Shown piece after piece: positions 15,855-26,668 of a DNA stretch of 64,000 bases. Made by a program: the position numbers and the translations under genes. The DNA comes from Vibrio sp. ED004 (GTDB taxonomy: Bacteria > Pseudomonadota > Gammaproteobacteria > Enterobacterales > Vibrionaceae). Under the pieces are notes generated by a model. It saw only the letters and a program-made list of their open reading frames with translations. It made no database searches and was not told the DNA's origin. The stretch is taken from positions 2,542,001 to 2,606,000 of the forward strand of contig NZ_CP066149.1 of the NCBI RefSeq assembly GCF_023206395.1, written 5' to 3'. How positions within the stretch are numbered: position 1 is the first letter of the stretch; every line of letters starts with the position of its first letter.

Positions 15855-18800
15855 ATGCTAAAGCTAGAAGACATCAAAAAAGGCTCTGAGATCAATGGAA
15901 TCGAGCCAGACGAGATTGTGAAAATTGTCTCAGTAGACTCTCTTGGGGATGCAGCTCTAGAGATTGTTTATAAGACTAGCCAAGGGAGGCTTGGAGAGCG
16001 AATGCTATTTCGCTCAGATGAAGCAAAGCTAAATCTAGCCACAGTTGGAAGAGCATGGAGTTTTGATGCCGCTGGTCAAGAATTCAAGCTTGGTCTTGAA
16101 GCTTTTCGAATCAGCCTTGCACATTTGTTTGATCCAATGATGGCAGTACATACCTCAAGTGTAGAGCCTCTTCCTCACCAGATATCTGCTGTATATGAAT
16201 TTATGCTGCAAAAGCAACCTCTTCGCTATGTCTTAGCTGATGATCCTGGGGCGGGTAAAACAATCATGGCTGGTCTACTGATCCGTGAACTATTAATGAG
16301 ATCGGATGCCAAGAGGATCATGGTTGTTTCGCCAGGTTCTCTGACCGAGCAGTGGCAAGATGAACTGCTAGAGAAGTTCGGTGTTCAATTTGAAATTTTT
16401 AGTAAAGAGAAGCAAGAACAGTGTTCATCAGGGAACTATTTTGATGAACAAGACCTTTTAATTGTTCGACTCGATCAGCTTTCAAGAAACGAAGATTACC
16501 AAGAAAAACTCAAAAATACCGAGTTCGACCTAATCATTGTCGATGAAGCACACAAGATGTCAGCAAGCTACTTTGGTAGTAAAATCAATGAAACTAAACG
16601 ATTTAAACTTGGAAAGCTATTAGGTTCAATATGCCGTCATTACCTTCTTATGACAGCTACTCCGCATAACGGAAAAGAAGAAGATTTTCAGTTGTTCATG
16701 TCTCTGCTTGATAGCGATAGGTTTTACGGAAAGTTCCGAGAAGGTGCGCATAAAGTTGATGTCACTGACATGATGAGACGAATGGTTAAGGAAGAGCTTT
16801 TAAAGTTTGACGGAACACCTCTATTTCCAGAAAGACGAGCTTATACCGCTAACTACAGTTTATCCCCGCTTGAGGCTGAGCTTTACACCGATGTGACTGA
16901 TTATGTTCGAGAAGAAATGAATCGAGCTGATAAAGTCGGTGGTAAAAGAAAAGGGACGGTCGGTTTTGCATTAACACAGCTTCAAAGACGTTTAGCTTCA
17001 AGTCCTGAAGCGATCTATCAATCTATTAAAAGGCGTGGAAAGCGCCTTGAATCTCGATTAAATGAAGAAAAACTATTGCATCGAGGTCATCAGATTGCGG
17101 AAACCTATGGTAAATATAAAACACATATCCCAGAAAATATTGATGATCTTGAAGAAGAGTTAACAGCAGAAGAATACGAACTATATGCTGAGCAATTAGT
17201 CGATCAAGCGACAGCGGCTGAAACAATTCCAGAGCTTGAAGCTGAAATTGAAATTCTTAAAGGTTTAGAAGAAAAAGCTAGTCGAGTTGCAAAGTCAGGG
17301 AACGATAAAAAATGGGAAGAGCTTTCAAGCTTGCTTCAAGACCGACCTGAAATGAAGACTGCAAGTGGTAATAGACGTAAGCTTATAATCTTCACCGAAC
17401 ATAAAGACACTTTAAACTATCTACAAGCTCGTATCATGGATCTCTTGGGTAACCCGAGAGCTGTGAATACCATCTCTGGTTCAACGAATAGAGATGAAAG
17501 AAGAAAGATACAAGAAGAGTTTAGAAGCAACCCAGAGTTGCTAGTGCTAATAGCGACAGATGCAGCAGGTGAAGGTGTTAACTTACAAAACGCTAACTTG
17601 ATGGTTAACTACGACCTTCCGTGGAACCCTAATCGACTAGAACAGCGTTTTGGACGAATTCACCGAATTGGTCAAACAGAGGTTTGTCATCTTTGGAATA
17701 TTGTTGCTTCTGAAACAAGAGAAGGGGATGTTTTTCAAAAACTATTCGATAAGTTAGAAATTGAAAAACAATCCTTGGGCGGAAAGGTCTTCGACATTTT
17801 GGGGGAGGCATTTGAAAATGTATCTCTGAAAGAAATGCTCCTTGAAGCGATTCGATATGGTGAAGACCCTAAAGTCAAAGCAAAGTTAAATGAGAAAATT
17901 GAAGGAGCATTAGATACGGAGCACCTGACAGGAATACTTAAACGAAATGCACTCACTGAACAGCACATGACGATGGAAGATTTGTATGCTGTTAAAGAAG
18001 AGATGGAGAAAGCAGAAGCGAGAAAATTACAGCCTTACTTTATCAGGGCGTTTTTCACAGAAGCATTTGAACATCTAGGGGGGCAACTTCGCCTCAGAGA
18101 ATCTAATCGATTTGAAATTCGTCATGTACCATCCGATATACGAGAAAGAGATCGTGTAATAGGTGAAACCCGAACCCCAGTGATGAAGCGCTATGAGCGA
18201 ATATGTTTCGATAAAGAAAATATTCGAGTGGATGGTAAACCTATGGCTGCTTTGATGCACCCTGCTCATCCGTTAATGCACGCAGCAACTGATTTAGTGT
18301 TATCTGCGCATAGAAGTAAACTAAAACAGGGAGCTGTTTTAGTTGACCCTACTGACGATGGTACAGAGCCGTCAGTACTATTTACGATTGATCATAGTAT
18401 CCGTGAAGGAGAGGGAGATAGTCCATTAACAGTATCAAGACGTCTCCAATTCGTTAGCATTGACCAGGATGGGAATCCATCCCACTCAGGCTATGCTCCG
18501 CACTTAGATCTAATACCTATCGATAACTACGACAGAAAATTAGTGAGGGATATTGTTGAAGCGTCTTGGGTTCAGTCTGGGCTAGAAACGACAGCATTAA
18601 AATATGCCTCGGGGGAAATTGTCCCTCAGCACTATCAAGAGGTTAGTTCTCGTTATAAGCAGCAGTCAGAAAAAATAATGGCAGCAGTTCATGAGCGCTT
18701 AATTAAAGAAATTAGTTACTGGCAAGATCGATACCTAAAGCTAGAAATGGATATGCAAGCAGGTAAACAGCCTCGAATGCAACCAGAGATGGCAAAAAGA

Positions 18801-19373
18801 CGAGTTGAAGAGTTAACTTCTCGCCTAGAACAACGAAAACGTGAGCTTGTGTCAATGGCAAATGTAGTATCATCTACACCTGTAGTGATAAGTGGCGCTT
18901 TGGTGATCCCTCAAGGGCTTCTAGCTATGAGGAAAGGTGAAACCCAATTTACCGCAGATGCAGAAGCTCGCTCTAGAGTTGAAAAAGTAGCAATGAATGC
19001 CGTTTTTAAAGCAGAGCAAAGCTTAGGTCACATAACTAAAGATGTTTCAATTGACAAATGTGGTTGGGATATTACTTCGAGAGTACCTCCAAAGGCTGAA
19101 GGGGGTCTTGTCGTACAGGATCGACATATTGAAGTAAAAGGGCGTTCTAAAGGTCAAACTACTATAACTGTGAGTCGTAATGAAATTATGTATGCGCTAA
19201 ACCAACAAGATAAGTTTTGGTTGGCAATAGTAGTAGTTGATGCTGATACATACGCAGGTCCTTTTTATGTGAGAAATCCGTTTACCAAAGAGCCTGATTT
19301 TGGTGTTGCTAGCATTAATTACGAGCTTAGTGAGTTACTAGAAAAAGCAACAACAGCAGAACAAACAATATAG
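15855..19373 (+). CDS. SNF2-type helicase with C-terminal DUF3883 domain
   Basis: A 1172-residue superfamily 2 translocase, first gene of a three-gene operon. The helicase core has Walker A DPGAGKT (130-136), DEAH (230-233), MTATPHNG, and in the second lobe [14 protein letters not shown] and [11 protein letters not shown]. Long helical regions follow. The C-terminal ~130 residues match DUF3883, with IEVKGRSKG (E1093, K1095) resembling the E-x-K of PD-(D/E)XK nucleases. The architecture resembles DrmD of class 1 DISARM, but DrmA, DrmB and DrmC are not present. An in-frame GAACAGTGTTC site lies at 16416. Probable antiphage DNA translocase/nuclease. Confidence 0.88.
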   Translation: MLKLEDIKKGSEINGIEPDEIVKIVSVDSLGDAALEIVYKTSQGRLGERMLFRSDEAKLNLATVGRAWSFDAAGQEFKLGLEAFRISLAHLFDPMMAVHTSSVEPLPHQISAVYEFMLQKQPLRYVLADDPGAGKTIMAGLLIRELLMRSDAKRIMVVSPGSLTEQWQDELLEKFGVQFEIFSKEKQEQCSSGNYFDEQDLLIVRLDQLSRNEDYQEKLKNTEFDLIIVDEAHKMSASYFGSKINETKRFKLGKLLGSICRHYLLMTATPHNGKEEDFQLFMSLLDSDRFYGKFREGAHKVDVTDMMRRMVKEELLKFDGTPLFPERRAYTANYSLSPLEAELYTDVTDYVREEMNRADKVGGKRKGTVGFALTQLQRRLASSPEAIYQSIKRRGKRLESRLNEEKLLHRGHQIAETYGKYKTHIPENIDDLEEELTAEEYELYAEQLVDQATAAETIPELEAEIEILKGLEEKASRVAKSGNDKKWEELSSLLQDRPEMKTASGNRRKLIIFTEHKDTLNYLQARIMDLLGNPRAVNTISGSTNRDERRKIQEEFRSNPELLVLIATDAAGEGVNLQNANLMVNYDLPWNPNRLEQRFGRIHRIGQTEVCHLWNIVASETREGDVFQKLFDKLEIEKQSLGGKVFDILGEAFENVSLKEMLLEAIRYGEDPKVKAKLNEKIEGALDTEHLTGILKRNALTEQHMTMEDLYAVKEEMEKAEARKLQPYFIRAFFTEAFEHLGGQLRLRESNRFEIRHVPSDIRERDRVIGETRTPVMKRYERICFDKENIRVDGKPMAALMHPAHPLMHAATDLVLSAHRSKLKQGAVLVDPTDDGTEPSVLFTIDHSIREGEGDSPLTVSRRLQFVSIDQDGNPSHSGYAPHLDLIPIDNYDRKLVRDIVEASWVQSGLETTALKYASGEIVPQHYQEVSSRYKQQSEKIMAAVHERLIKEISYWQDRYLKLEMDMQAGKQPRMQPEMAKRRVEELTSRLEQRKRELVSMANVVSSTPVVISGALVIPQGLLAMRKGETQFTADAEARSRVEKVAMNAVFKAEQSLGHITKDVSIDKCGWDITSRVPPKAEGGLVVQDRHIEVKGRSKGQTTITVSRNEIMYALNQQDKFWLAIVVVDADTYAGPFYVRNPFTKEPDFGVASINYELSELLEKATTAEQTI

Positions 19374-19376
19374 AAA

Positions 19377-19400
19377 GATGAAGCTGTTAACAGCTTCATC
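19377..19400. promoter_or_regulatory. 24-bp perfect palindrome between genes 1 and 2 of the operon
   Basis: The dyad centres on GCTGTTAACAGC, starts 4 bases after the helicase stop codon and lacks a T-run after it except TTATT. It may act as a partial terminator, RNA-processing site or mRNA stabiliser. Confidence 0.6.
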
Positions 19401-19431
19401 TTATTAGCGAACTATCGCAATAGAGAATTTT

Positions 19432-22329
19432 ATGATTGAAATTAAAGTACCCAAAAAACTTATTGAAGTAGCTTTACCTTTGGATGATATTAACGTAGCT
19501 GCTGGTAAGGAAAAGTCAATTAGACAGGGGCATCCGAGCACATTACACCTTTGGTGGGCAAGACGACCACTTGCCGCAGCACGAGCTGTTCTCTTTGCAC
19601 AAATGGTTAATGATCCAGGGTACCAACGAGAACTCGGATTTGGAGTAAATAAACAAGAAGCAGAGAAGAAACGAGAAGAATTGTTTGACATTATTAGAGA
19701 CTTAGTTAAATGGGAAAACTCCAATAATGAGGATGTTCTTGAACGTGCAAAGAATGAAATATGGAATAGTTGGCGAGAGGTATGTCACTTAAACCGTAAT
19801 CACCCCGAAGCTAGCTCCCTATTTGATCCGACTACCCTACCAGGGAGTCACGATCCCTTTGCAGGTGGAGGAACTATTCCTCTTGAAGCTCAAAGGTTAG
19901 GTTTGAACAGCTCAGCTTCAGATTTAAATCCTGTTCCTATCGTGTTAAACAAAGCTATGATTGAGTTGCCAGGTAGGTTCAGAGAACAAGAGCCATTGTC
20001 TCATAGCTTATCTACTTTGAACGCTAAGCCCTGTAAAAAATCATTAATAAAAGAATGGGATAGAGCGCTTGGGATGGCTGAAGATGTACGCTATTTTGGA
20101 GAGTGGATACGTTCAAGAGTCGAACAAAAAATTTCTTCTTATTACCCAAAGGTCGTTATTGATCAAAGTAAAATTGAACAAAGACCTGATTTAGAACCCT
20201 ATTTAGGACAAGAGTTGAATGTTATTGCTTGGATTTGGGCTAGAACTGTTCCAAGTCCTAATCCAGCTTTTAATGGTCAACCTGTCCCGTTAGCTTCTAG
20301 TTTTGTACTGTCTTCTAAGAAATCAAATCTCTCATGGGTAGAGCCAGTGATTAAAAAAGGCGCGTATGCTTTTGAAGTTAAAACGGGAACCTCTATTCCT
20401 GAAGATGCTAAACAAGGAACCAAAGCAGGCAGAGGTGGTAACTTCACTTGCTTACTATCTGGAGTGCCTATTCCTGTTCAGTACATTAGAGAGCAAGGAA
20501 AAGAAGGGAAGCTAGGCTCTAAGTTGATGGGGATAGTTCTAGAAGGGAAGAAAGGACGCGTGTACATATCACCTTCTGAACATGATGAAAAAATAGATAT
20601 TGATAAAGCTAATTTATGGCAACCAAGCTTGGATATAAACCATAATCCAAGAGACATTAGAACACAGTTATATGGTCTAACAAAATATAGTGATCTATTT
20701 ACGGATCGCCAGCTACTAGCTTTGAATGCATTTTCTCATGAAGTTATTAATTTAAAAGATAATGTTTCAAAAGAGTTTAACATAGGTGTTGATGGTGAGA
20801 GTCTTGCTGATGGTGGTTTAGGAACTGCTGCGTATTTAGAAGCGATTTCAGTATACTTAGGTTTAGCTGTAGGAAAAGCAGTTGATTATAACTCTACACT
20901 TTGCAGTTGGATCAGTGGTGGTCAAACTATGAGGAATACTTTTGGTCGCCAAGCTATTCCTATGGTTTGGGATTTCGCAGAAGCAAATCCAATAGGTAAC
21001 TCAACAGGTTGTTTTGTTAGTGGTGTTGAACAAGTCGCTAAAGTAATAGAGAAGTTACCTGCATCCAGTATAGGTCATGTAGAACAAGCTGATGCAACAA
21101 ATCAAACTATCTCAAAATTAAAGGTAGTATCTTGTGATCCTCCATATTTTGATAATATAGCTTATGCTGATCTCGCGGATTATTTTTATGTTTGGATGAG
21201 AAAAAACCTGAGAAATGTATGGCCAGATGTTTTTGGGACTATAGCTGTTCCAAAGGCAGAGGAATTAGTTGCAAGCCCTCATAGACATGGTAAAGGTGCA
21301 GAAAGCTTTTTCATGAATGGTATGACCAATGCTATGAAGCAAGTGGCGAGTCAGTGTCACCCAGCATTTCCGACAACGATTTATTATGCTTTTAAGCAAT
21401 CAGATACAAAAGACTCGAAGACATCTAATTCTGGTTGGGAAACTTTTTTAGAGGCAACAATTGGCGCTGGCTTTGGTATACAAGGTACTTGGCCAATGAG
21501 AACTGAAAGGGAAAGTCGTACAGTTAGTATTGGTTCTAATGCTCTAGCATCGTCAATTATACTTGTATGTAATAAAAGATCCGAAGATGCTGAAACCATT
21601 TCAAGACGACATTTCCAGCGAGTACTAAAAGCTGATATGCCCGAAGCTCTTGAGGCGATGATTGGGGGGGAAACTGGTCAGTCACCAATTGCTCCTGTTG
21701 ACTTAGCGCAGGCTGCTATTGGTCCAGGTATGGCAATCTACTCTAAATACAATGCTGTCCTAAACCAGGATGGCTCAAAAATGAGTGTTCATGACGCACT
21801 GATCATGATCAATAAGGAAATTACGGATTACCTTAACCCTGATGCAGGTGCTTATGATGCTGATACTCTGTTCTGTTCGGATTGGTTTGATCAATATGGT
21901 TGGAGTCAGGGAGAGTTTGGTATCGCTGATACATTAGCTCGTGCGAAAGGAACATCTGTAGAAGGTGTTCATGAAGCAGGAGTTATTGAGGCTGGTGCAG
22001 GTAAAGTAAGGCTACTTCGCTGGGAAGATATGGATAGTGATTGGGATCCTAAGTCTGACAACCGAGTACCTGTATGGGAAGCGTGCCACCAAATAATCCG
22101 AGAGCTTAACCAGAAAGGCGAGTCAGCAGCAGGTGCATTGTTAGCTAGAATGCCTGAGCATGGTGAAGCTATTCGTCAACTTGCTTATCACATGTATACT
22201 TTGTGTGAGCGTAAGAAGTGGGCTGAAGATGCAAGAGCGTACAACGAACTTATTACAGCGTGGCACTCTGTTGTTGAAGCATCTCTGGAAGCTGGTCATA
22301 AGAATGAACAGATGGGCTTTGACTTATAA
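19432..22329 (+). CDS. DUF1156-containing adenine-specific DNA methylase
   Basis: A 965-residue protein. The N-terminal 70 residues match DUF1156 (IEVALPLDDINVAAGKEKSI, then HLWWARRPLAAAR). An S-adenosylmethionine-binding motif DPFAGGGT lies at 141-148, and a catalytic DPPY at 569-572 followed by FDNIAYADLADYFYVWMR, so it has the parts of an amino-methyltransferase with a large insertion between them. The C-terminal ~200 residues are helical. In defence operons such enzymes are thought to mark host DNA or regulate the system. It is co-directional with the helicase upstream and the ATPase downstream, separated by short gaps each holding a palindrome. Confidence 0.88.
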   Translation: MIEIKVPKKLIEVALPLDDINVAAGKEKSIRQGHPSTLHLWWARRPLAAARAVLFAQMVNDPGYQRELGFGVNKQEAEKKREELFDIIRDLVKWENSNNEDVLERAKNEIWNSWREVCHLNRNHPEASSLFDPTTLPGSHDPFAGGGTIPLEAQRLGLNSSASDLNPVPIVLNKAMIELPGRFREQEPLSHSLSTLNAKPCKKSLIKEWDRALGMAEDVRYFGEWIRSRVEQKISSYYPKVVIDQSKIEQRPDLEPYLGQELNVIAWIWARTVPSPNPAFNGQPVPLASSFVLSSKKSNLSWVEPVIKKGAYAFEVKTGTSIPEDAKQGTKAGRGGNFTCLLSGVPIPVQYIREQGKEGKLGSKLMGIVLEGKKGRVYISPSEHDEKIDIDKANLWQPSLDINHNPRDIRTQLYGLTKYSDLFTDRQLLALNAFSHEVINLKDNVSKEFNIGVDGESLADGGLGTAAYLEAISVYLGLAVGKAVDYNSTLCSWISGGQTMRNTFGRQAIPMVWDFAEANPIGNSTGCFVSGVEQVAKVIEKLPASSIGHVEQADATNQTISKLKVVSCDPPYFDNIAYADLADYFYVWMRKNLRNVWPDVFGTIAVPKAEELVASPHRHGKGAESFFMNGMTNAMKQVASQCHPAFPTTIYYAFKQSDTKDSKTSNSGWETFLEATIGAGFGIQGTWPMRTERESRTVSIGSNALASSIILVCNKRSEDAETISRRHFQRVLKADMPEALEAMIGGETGQSPIAPVDLAQAAIGPGMAIYSKYNAVLNQDGSKMSVHDALIMINKEITDYLNPDAGAYDADTLFCSDWFDQYGWSQGEFGIADTLARAKGTSVEGVHEAGVIEAGAGKVRLLRWEDMDSDWDPKSDNRVPVWEACHQIIRELNQKGESAAGALLARMPEHGEAIRQLAYHMYTLCERKKWAEDARAYNELITAWHSVVEASLEAGHKNEQMGFDL

Positions 22330-22339
22330 ATAGAAGAAG

Positions 22340-22361
22340 TTAGCTCCTTATAAGGAGCTAA
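22340..22361. promoter_or_regulatory. 22-bp perfect palindrome between genes 2 and 3 of the operon
   Basis: The dyad centres on CTCCTTATAAGGAG, 11 bases after the methylase stop codon. It has the same layout as the palindrome at 19377-19400 but an unrelated sequence. Confidence 0.6.
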
Positions 22362-22413
22362 TATTTCTACCTTAGTATGAAAGCTAGTATTAAATACTTT
22401 TGAGAAAAATCAG

Positions 22414-25278
22414 ATGGCAATGAAACCTTGGCGAGAACTCGCTCAGCCGCACCAAGATGTGCGCCATGGCAACTTTAAGCAATCGGAATTTGCAGCAGAC
22501 ATAACACAAGTAGCAACGGGAACGGCTCCCGCTGAATATCAAGATGCATCAAAATTCTTTCAGAGAACTTTTATCACTGAAGGAATGCGTTTGTTATTAC
22601 GATCTGTAGCAGAACGTTTAACTGGTAATGGTGGCGATCCAGTTATTCAATTACAAACGGCTTTTGGTGGTGGTAAAACACATACAATGTTGGCTGTATA
22701 CCACCTAGCAAATCGTAAAGTCCCTGTTAGTGACCTCCCAGGTGTGTCGCCTATTTTAGATGATGCAAACATCACGGAGCTTCCATTAGCAAAAGTAGCT
22801 GTGATTGATGGAATCCAACTCTCCCCAAGCCAACCTCAAGTGAAAGGTAATCTCACAATCAATACATTGTGGGGCGAACTTGCTTACCAATTATTAGGGG
22901 CAGAGGGTTATGCACTAGTAGAAGCTTCAGATAAAGATGGGACATCTCCAGGTAAGGGAGTGATACGTGAACTGGTAGAGAAAGCTTCGCCTTGCGTTAT
23001 CCTAATGGACGAGCTTGTAGCTTATATTCGTCAGTTTGACTCAGGAGAGAGCTACCCAGGTGGTACGTTTGACTCAAACCTATCATTTATTCAAGCTTTA
23101 ACTGAAGCGATGAAAGCAGTCCCTAATGCAATTTTATTAGCTTCTCTACCTGAATCAGAGCTAGAAGTCGGTGGGACGATGGGGAAAGTTACTCTTGACT
23201 CATTGGAGAAGTATTTCGCACGAGTAGAGTCAGTCTGGAAACCTGTTGCTACAAATGAAGCATTTGAAATCGTTAGAAGGCGCTTATTTGACACGACAGG
23301 GGATTCTAATGAAATCGAATCAACTTGCCGTGCATTTGCTCAGTTCTACAAAGAACATGCTGATATCCTTCCTATAGATGTTCAGGATAATGATTATTAT
23401 GAACGATTGGTTAGCTCATATCCAATCCACCCAGAGATCTTTGACCGTTTATATGAAGATTGGTCAAACTTAGAGAAGTTTCAGCGAACTCGTGGTGTGC
23501 TGCAATATATGGCTATTGTTATCCATCGTTTGTGGCAAGAAAATGACAGAGAACCGATGATTATGCCTGGCTCTCTGCCACTCTACGATTCTACGGTCGC
23601 AAATAAGAGCATTCACTACTTACCACAAGGTTGGGAGCCTGTAATTGAGTCGGAGGTTGATGGTCCTAAGTCTACTCCACATGATCTCGATTTAGATTCT
23701 AGGTTTGGCTCAATTCAAGCGGGTAGACGTGTAGCTAGAACAATATTTCTTGGTAGTGCGCCATCTAACTCTAATCAGGGGGTTAGAGGGATCAAAACTG
23801 AGCGTGTTTTGCTAGGTTGTGCTTTGCCTGGTCAGGTGCTGGGGACTTATCAAGATGCGCTGCGTAGGCTCAGAGACCGTGAACAATACTTATATGCAGA
23901 CTCTTCACAAGACAGTTACTGGTTTGACACTAAACCAAACTTAAGGCGTGAGATGGAGAGTAGGAAAGTAAACTTGAATAAGAAGGATGATATATACCCT
24001 CATATTCAGCAATCACTTAGAAAACTTTTCTCAGGGCAACATTGTTTTGATAGTGTCCATATATTTACACGTTCGGAAGACGTCCCTGATGATAACTCTC
24101 TAAGGTTAGTTGTTTTAAGCCCTGATGCAGCGATGCGTCAGCGTAAGAAAGATTTAGCTGAGGAAGCAGCGCAGGATGTTCTATTTAATCGTGGGCAACA
24201 AGCTCGCCAAAAACGAAACCGTATCGTGTTTTTGGCTGCTGATTTAGACACTGCGCAACTACTAAAAGACCAAGTAAGTACACTACTTGCATGGCGTAGT
24301 ATTGTTACCGATGTTGAAAATGACAGATTGAATCTGGATCGTATCCAACTAAAACAAGCGAAAGACAGTAGAGATGCTGCTGATAAGCAAGTCCAGCAGT
24401 CCATCCGATCTACATACAAGTGGCTATTAAACCCGTTTGAAGAAGAGTTTAGAGGTAAGCTTGACTTAGTTTGGGAAGAAGACTCGATTTCTCCTATGGC
24501 ATCTGTATTTGCCCATGAAATTGAGAAGAAGCTATTTGATAATGAATGGCTCATTACTGAATGGAATGGTCTTCACCTCAATAATACGTTAAATCAATGG
24601 TACTTCAAAGATGACAACAAAGAAGTGGGCGCTGTACGTATATGGCAAGACTTCTGTAGCTATTTGTACCTCCCAAGGTTAGCAAATGGAGATGTTCTTT
24701 TAAGAGCTATTCAGAGCGGTGTACAACATGCAGAGTACTTTGGCTTTGCTGAAGGCAAGGATGGTGATAGATACCTTGGCTTTAGTCATCAACATGGCGT
24801 AAATGTTTTTAGCTATGACGATTCAAGCATTCTAATTGAATCAGATCATGCGACTTCTTATGCAGAAAGTATAAAGCCGACAACAACGCCAACTAATTCT
24901 GATGGCGAAACTGGAGTTAGTGAAGTTAGTGGAACTGGTGAGAAGCCAGGTGCGTCTGAATCTTCAGGAGAAAGCTCAACTGGTTCATCAACAACTGGCA
25001 CCACAACTACAAACACGGGCAACGGTAAACCACAAACTGCTCCAAAACGTAGTTTCTATGGAACGGTAGAATTAGACCCGATCAAGGCGAAGATGGATTT
25101 CATGGAAGTTATGAATGAAGTTGTGGATCAGTTCTCTTCTAAGTTAGGTGTCGAAGTTGAGATTGCTGTTGAAATCAGAGCGAAGACATCTAGTTCAGGT
25201 TTTGATGAAAGCCTACAGAGAACCATTAAAGAAAACTGTAATTCCTTGAAATTTGGTTCTTCTGAGTTCGAGAACTAG
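22414..25278 (+). CDS. DUF499-containing P-loop ATPase
   Basis: A 954-residue ATPase with Walker A FGGGKTHT (about 83-90) and Walker [12 protein letters not shown] (about 193-203). Family DUF499 proteins recur with DUF1156 methylases in bacterial and archaeal defence islands, usually with a helicase. A low-complexity linker rich in Thr, Ser and Gly (about 828-880) separates the ATPase and helical parts from a small C-terminal domain (about 890-954, [18 protein letters not shown]...). It is the last gene of the operon, followed by a strong terminator. No cysteine cluster or membrane segment is seen. The mechanism is unknown; a motor or scaffold that controls the helicase and methylase is plausible. 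Confidence 0.87.
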   Translation: MAMKPWRELAQPHQDVRHGNFKQSEFAADITQVATGTAPAEYQDASKFFQRTFITEGMRLLLRSVAERLTGNGGDPVIQLQTAFGGGKTHTMLAVYHLANRKVPVSDLPGVSPILDDANITELPLAKVAVIDGIQLSPSQPQVKGNLTINTLWGELAYQLLGAEGYALVEASDKDGTSPGKGVIRELVEKASPCVILMDELVAYIRQFDSGESYPGGTFDSNLSFIQALTEAMKAVPNAILLASLPESELEVGGTMGKVTLDSLEKYFARVESVWKPVATNEAFEIVRRRLFDTTGDSNEIESTCRAFAQFYKEHADILPIDVQDNDYYERLVSSYPIHPEIFDRLYEDWSNLEKFQRTRGVLQYMAIVIHRLWQENDREPMIMPGSLPLYDSTVANKSIHYLPQGWEPVIESEVDGPKSTPHDLDLDSRFGSIQAGRRVARTIFLGSAPSNSNQGVRGIKTERVLLGCALPGQVLGTYQDALRRLRDREQYLYADSSQDSYWFDTKPNLRREMESRKVNLNKKDDIYPHIQQSLRKLFSGQHCFDSVHIFTRSEDVPDDNSLRLVVLSPDAAMRQRKKDLAEEAAQDVLFNRGQQARQKRNRIVFLAADLDTAQLLKDQVSTLLAWRSIVTDVENDRLNLDRIQLKQAKDSRDAADKQVQQSIRSTYKWLLNPFEEEFRGKLDLVWEEDSISPMASVFAHEIEKKLFDNEWLITEWNGLHLNNTLNQWYFKDDNKEVGAVRIWQDFCSYLYLPRLANGDVLLRAIQSGVQHAEYFGFAEGKDGDRYLGFSHQHGVNVFSYDDSSILIESDHATSYAESIKPTTTPTNSDGETGVSEVSGTGEKPGASESSGESSTGSSTTGTTTTNTGNGKPQTAPKRSFYGTVELDPIKAKMDFMEVMNEVVDQFSSKLGVEVEIAVEIRAKTSSSGFDESLQRTIKENCNSLKFGSSEFEN

Positions 25279-25322
25279 CTAAGTAAGCATCGTATTCAGA
25301 TAGTCAATATCATATAGATTTA

Positions 25323-25346
25323 AGCCAGGTTCTACCTGGCTTTTCT
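25323..25346 (+). terminator. Terminator of the three-gene operon
   Basis: The stem AGCCAGG / CCTGGCT with loop TTCTA is followed by TTTTC. It lies between converging genes and could serve both. Confidence 0.8.
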
Positions 25347-25348
25347 AT

Positions 25349-25651
25349 TTATTTCCAATGCTCAGGAATTGTTAGATCAAATGTGGAAGCGGCATAGGTC
25401 AGCATAGACATGATCTCTGAATGGCGTTGTTTGTCATATCCTTGACCGTTTTGTTTTAGTGAGACTAACTGCTGAAGCTCTGATAAGTTAAACATACCAA
25501 GGCGATAGAAATTTCCCCAAGTCGCTTGACCAAACAAGTTGTATATTACTTCAGTTGAATCACGTTCACTTGCTAGCCGACTTTGACCGTCAAGTTTTTT
25601 GAGAGCTTCTTCTGCACTATATTTATCTTCGTATGTGTTAAGTAATTTCAT
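25349..25651 (-). CDS. Small protein of unknown function, 100 residues
   Basis: A complete frame convergent with the DUF499 gene. The protein is soluble and mostly helical, beginning MKLLNTYEDKYSAEEALKKL and ending TFDLTIPEHWK. I recognise no family. Its upstream region (25690-25781) has two copies of GTTATAACTATT 18 bp apart and a dyad around ATTTCAAATGATA, which suggests regulated expression. It could be an accessory gene of the neighbouring operon or an independent island gene. Confidence 0.65.
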   Translation of the reverse strand: MKLLNTYEDKYSAEEALKKLDGQSRLASERDSTEVIYNLFGQATWGNFYRLGMFNLSELQQLVSLKQNGQGYDKQRHSEIMSMLTYAASTFDLTIPEHWK

Positions 25652-25735
25652 GATGATTTTGATTCAAAGTTCTGTGAGAAGAGTAAGTGTCATTTCAAAT
25701 GATACACGTTATCATTTATTCCCTCAAGAAAATGT

Positions 25736-25781
25736 GTTATAACTATTATAACGGTTATAACTATTTTAAAGTTATAAATTT
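25736..25781. promoter_or_regulatory. Tandem GTTATAA repeats upstream of the 100-residue gene
   Basis: GTTATAACTATT is at 25736-25747 and 25754-25765, and GTTATAAATTT at 25771-25781. The spacing of 17-18 bp points to operator or iteron-like sites. Confidence 0.45.
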
Positions 25782-25849
25782 AATATAAGGCTCAAGCGTT
25801 ATTTTGCTTTAGTACACTCCTAAATCTTCATTTTCCTCTCAAAAAGCAG

Positions 25850-25933
25850 TGCGTCAAACTGCACTTCTATTGCGTCATTCCGCACTTTCAGTGCGCTATT
25901 CAGCATTTCTACTGCGTTATTACGCACTTTCGC
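25850..25933. repeat. Four 21-bp tandem repeats (possible heptad-coding)
   Basis: Four units of 21 bp begin TGCGTC, TGCGTC, TGCGCT and TGCGTT. On the minus strand they lie in an open frame (25820-26020, 66 codons) that would encode seven-residue repeats of the VRNNAVE type, coiled-coil-like. There is no strong ribosome binding site, so expression is doubtful. Confidence 0.6.
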
Positions 25934-26093
25934 TATAGTGACACATATTTTCTTAGTTTTGTGTTTGCTTAGGGGGATAGCGACCATTGTTGAGTGTATG
26001 CTTCGAGGTAGAGCGAACATAAAAGTATGTATGCTTTATTTGATGGGCTTTTATTTGAGTATATTCGTGAAAGTAGAGCCTCCTGATGCAAGA

Positions 26094-26117
26094 AACCCGC
26101 AACAAGTGCGGGTTAGT
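26094..26117 (-). terminator. Terminator after the AlpA gene
   Basis: The stem AACCCGCA / TGCGGGTT with a five-base loop lies 12-35 bases past the stop of the minus-strand AlpA gene. The U-run is weak. Confidence 0.55.
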
Positions 26118-26128
26118 CTAATTCAGTT

Positions 26129-26398
26129 TTAGATGGGATAAGTGACCTTGTCTCTTAGCTGTCCTCTCATCTCTATCAACTCTTGAACGGTATCTTTTTT
26201 ATCTTTATTTTCAATTAAAGAAACCAAGTAGTGTTCAATTTCATATCGTAAAAAAGTAATACTGCTTCCACCAAGTGAAACGCTTGGGGGAAATTCACCA
26301 CGCTCAATTTTTCGATAAATACTTGAGCGAGACATTGGAACAAGTTTTAGTACAGCAGCAAAACTCATAAACTGTAATTGTATTTTTTGTGTTTTCAT
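26129..26398 (-). CDS. AlpA-family regulator / excisionase-like protein
   Basis: An 89-residue protein from the ATG at 26398 (MKTQKIQLQFMSF). A winged helix-turn-helix of the MerR/AlpA type is clear: VPMSRSSIYRKIERGEFPPSVSLGGSSITFLRYEIEHYL. AlpA proteins turn on integrase genes and help excise P4-like prophages and islands. It lies 270 bp from the integrase, on the same strand and downstream of it. The frame runs a further 18 codons upstream, but those residues look non-coding. Confidence 0.85.
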   Translation of the reverse strand: MKTQKIQLQFMSFAAVLKLVPMSRSSIYRKIERGEFPPSVSLGGSSITFLRYEIEHYLVSLIENKDKKDTVQELIEMRGQLRDKVTYPI

Positions 26399-26668
26399 TA
26401 CACGTTGCCTATTTAATAAGCAAAAGCAAAAACGGTTAAAAGATAGTCGCACTTCATAAAATCATAACAGCTATTATTAACGGCTAAGTTTATATAAGTG
26501 TTTGTTTTAGTTATTATCGTTATCTTTCGCAATTTTGCTTATTATATAGGTGTGATGTTTTAAGTGTTCACAGCACTGTTTATGCTTTTGCGCATCCACA
26601 TTATGGATGACTGATTAATCGTATGATCGTCTATTTGGAGAGTAAAGTCCCATTGTTAGAAATGAGAC

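Noticed and set aside
15855..25278. Calling the operon a complete class 1 DISARM system
   Set aside because: drmA, drmB and drmC are not present between the recombinase and the integrase, and the DUF499 ATPase is not part of that set.
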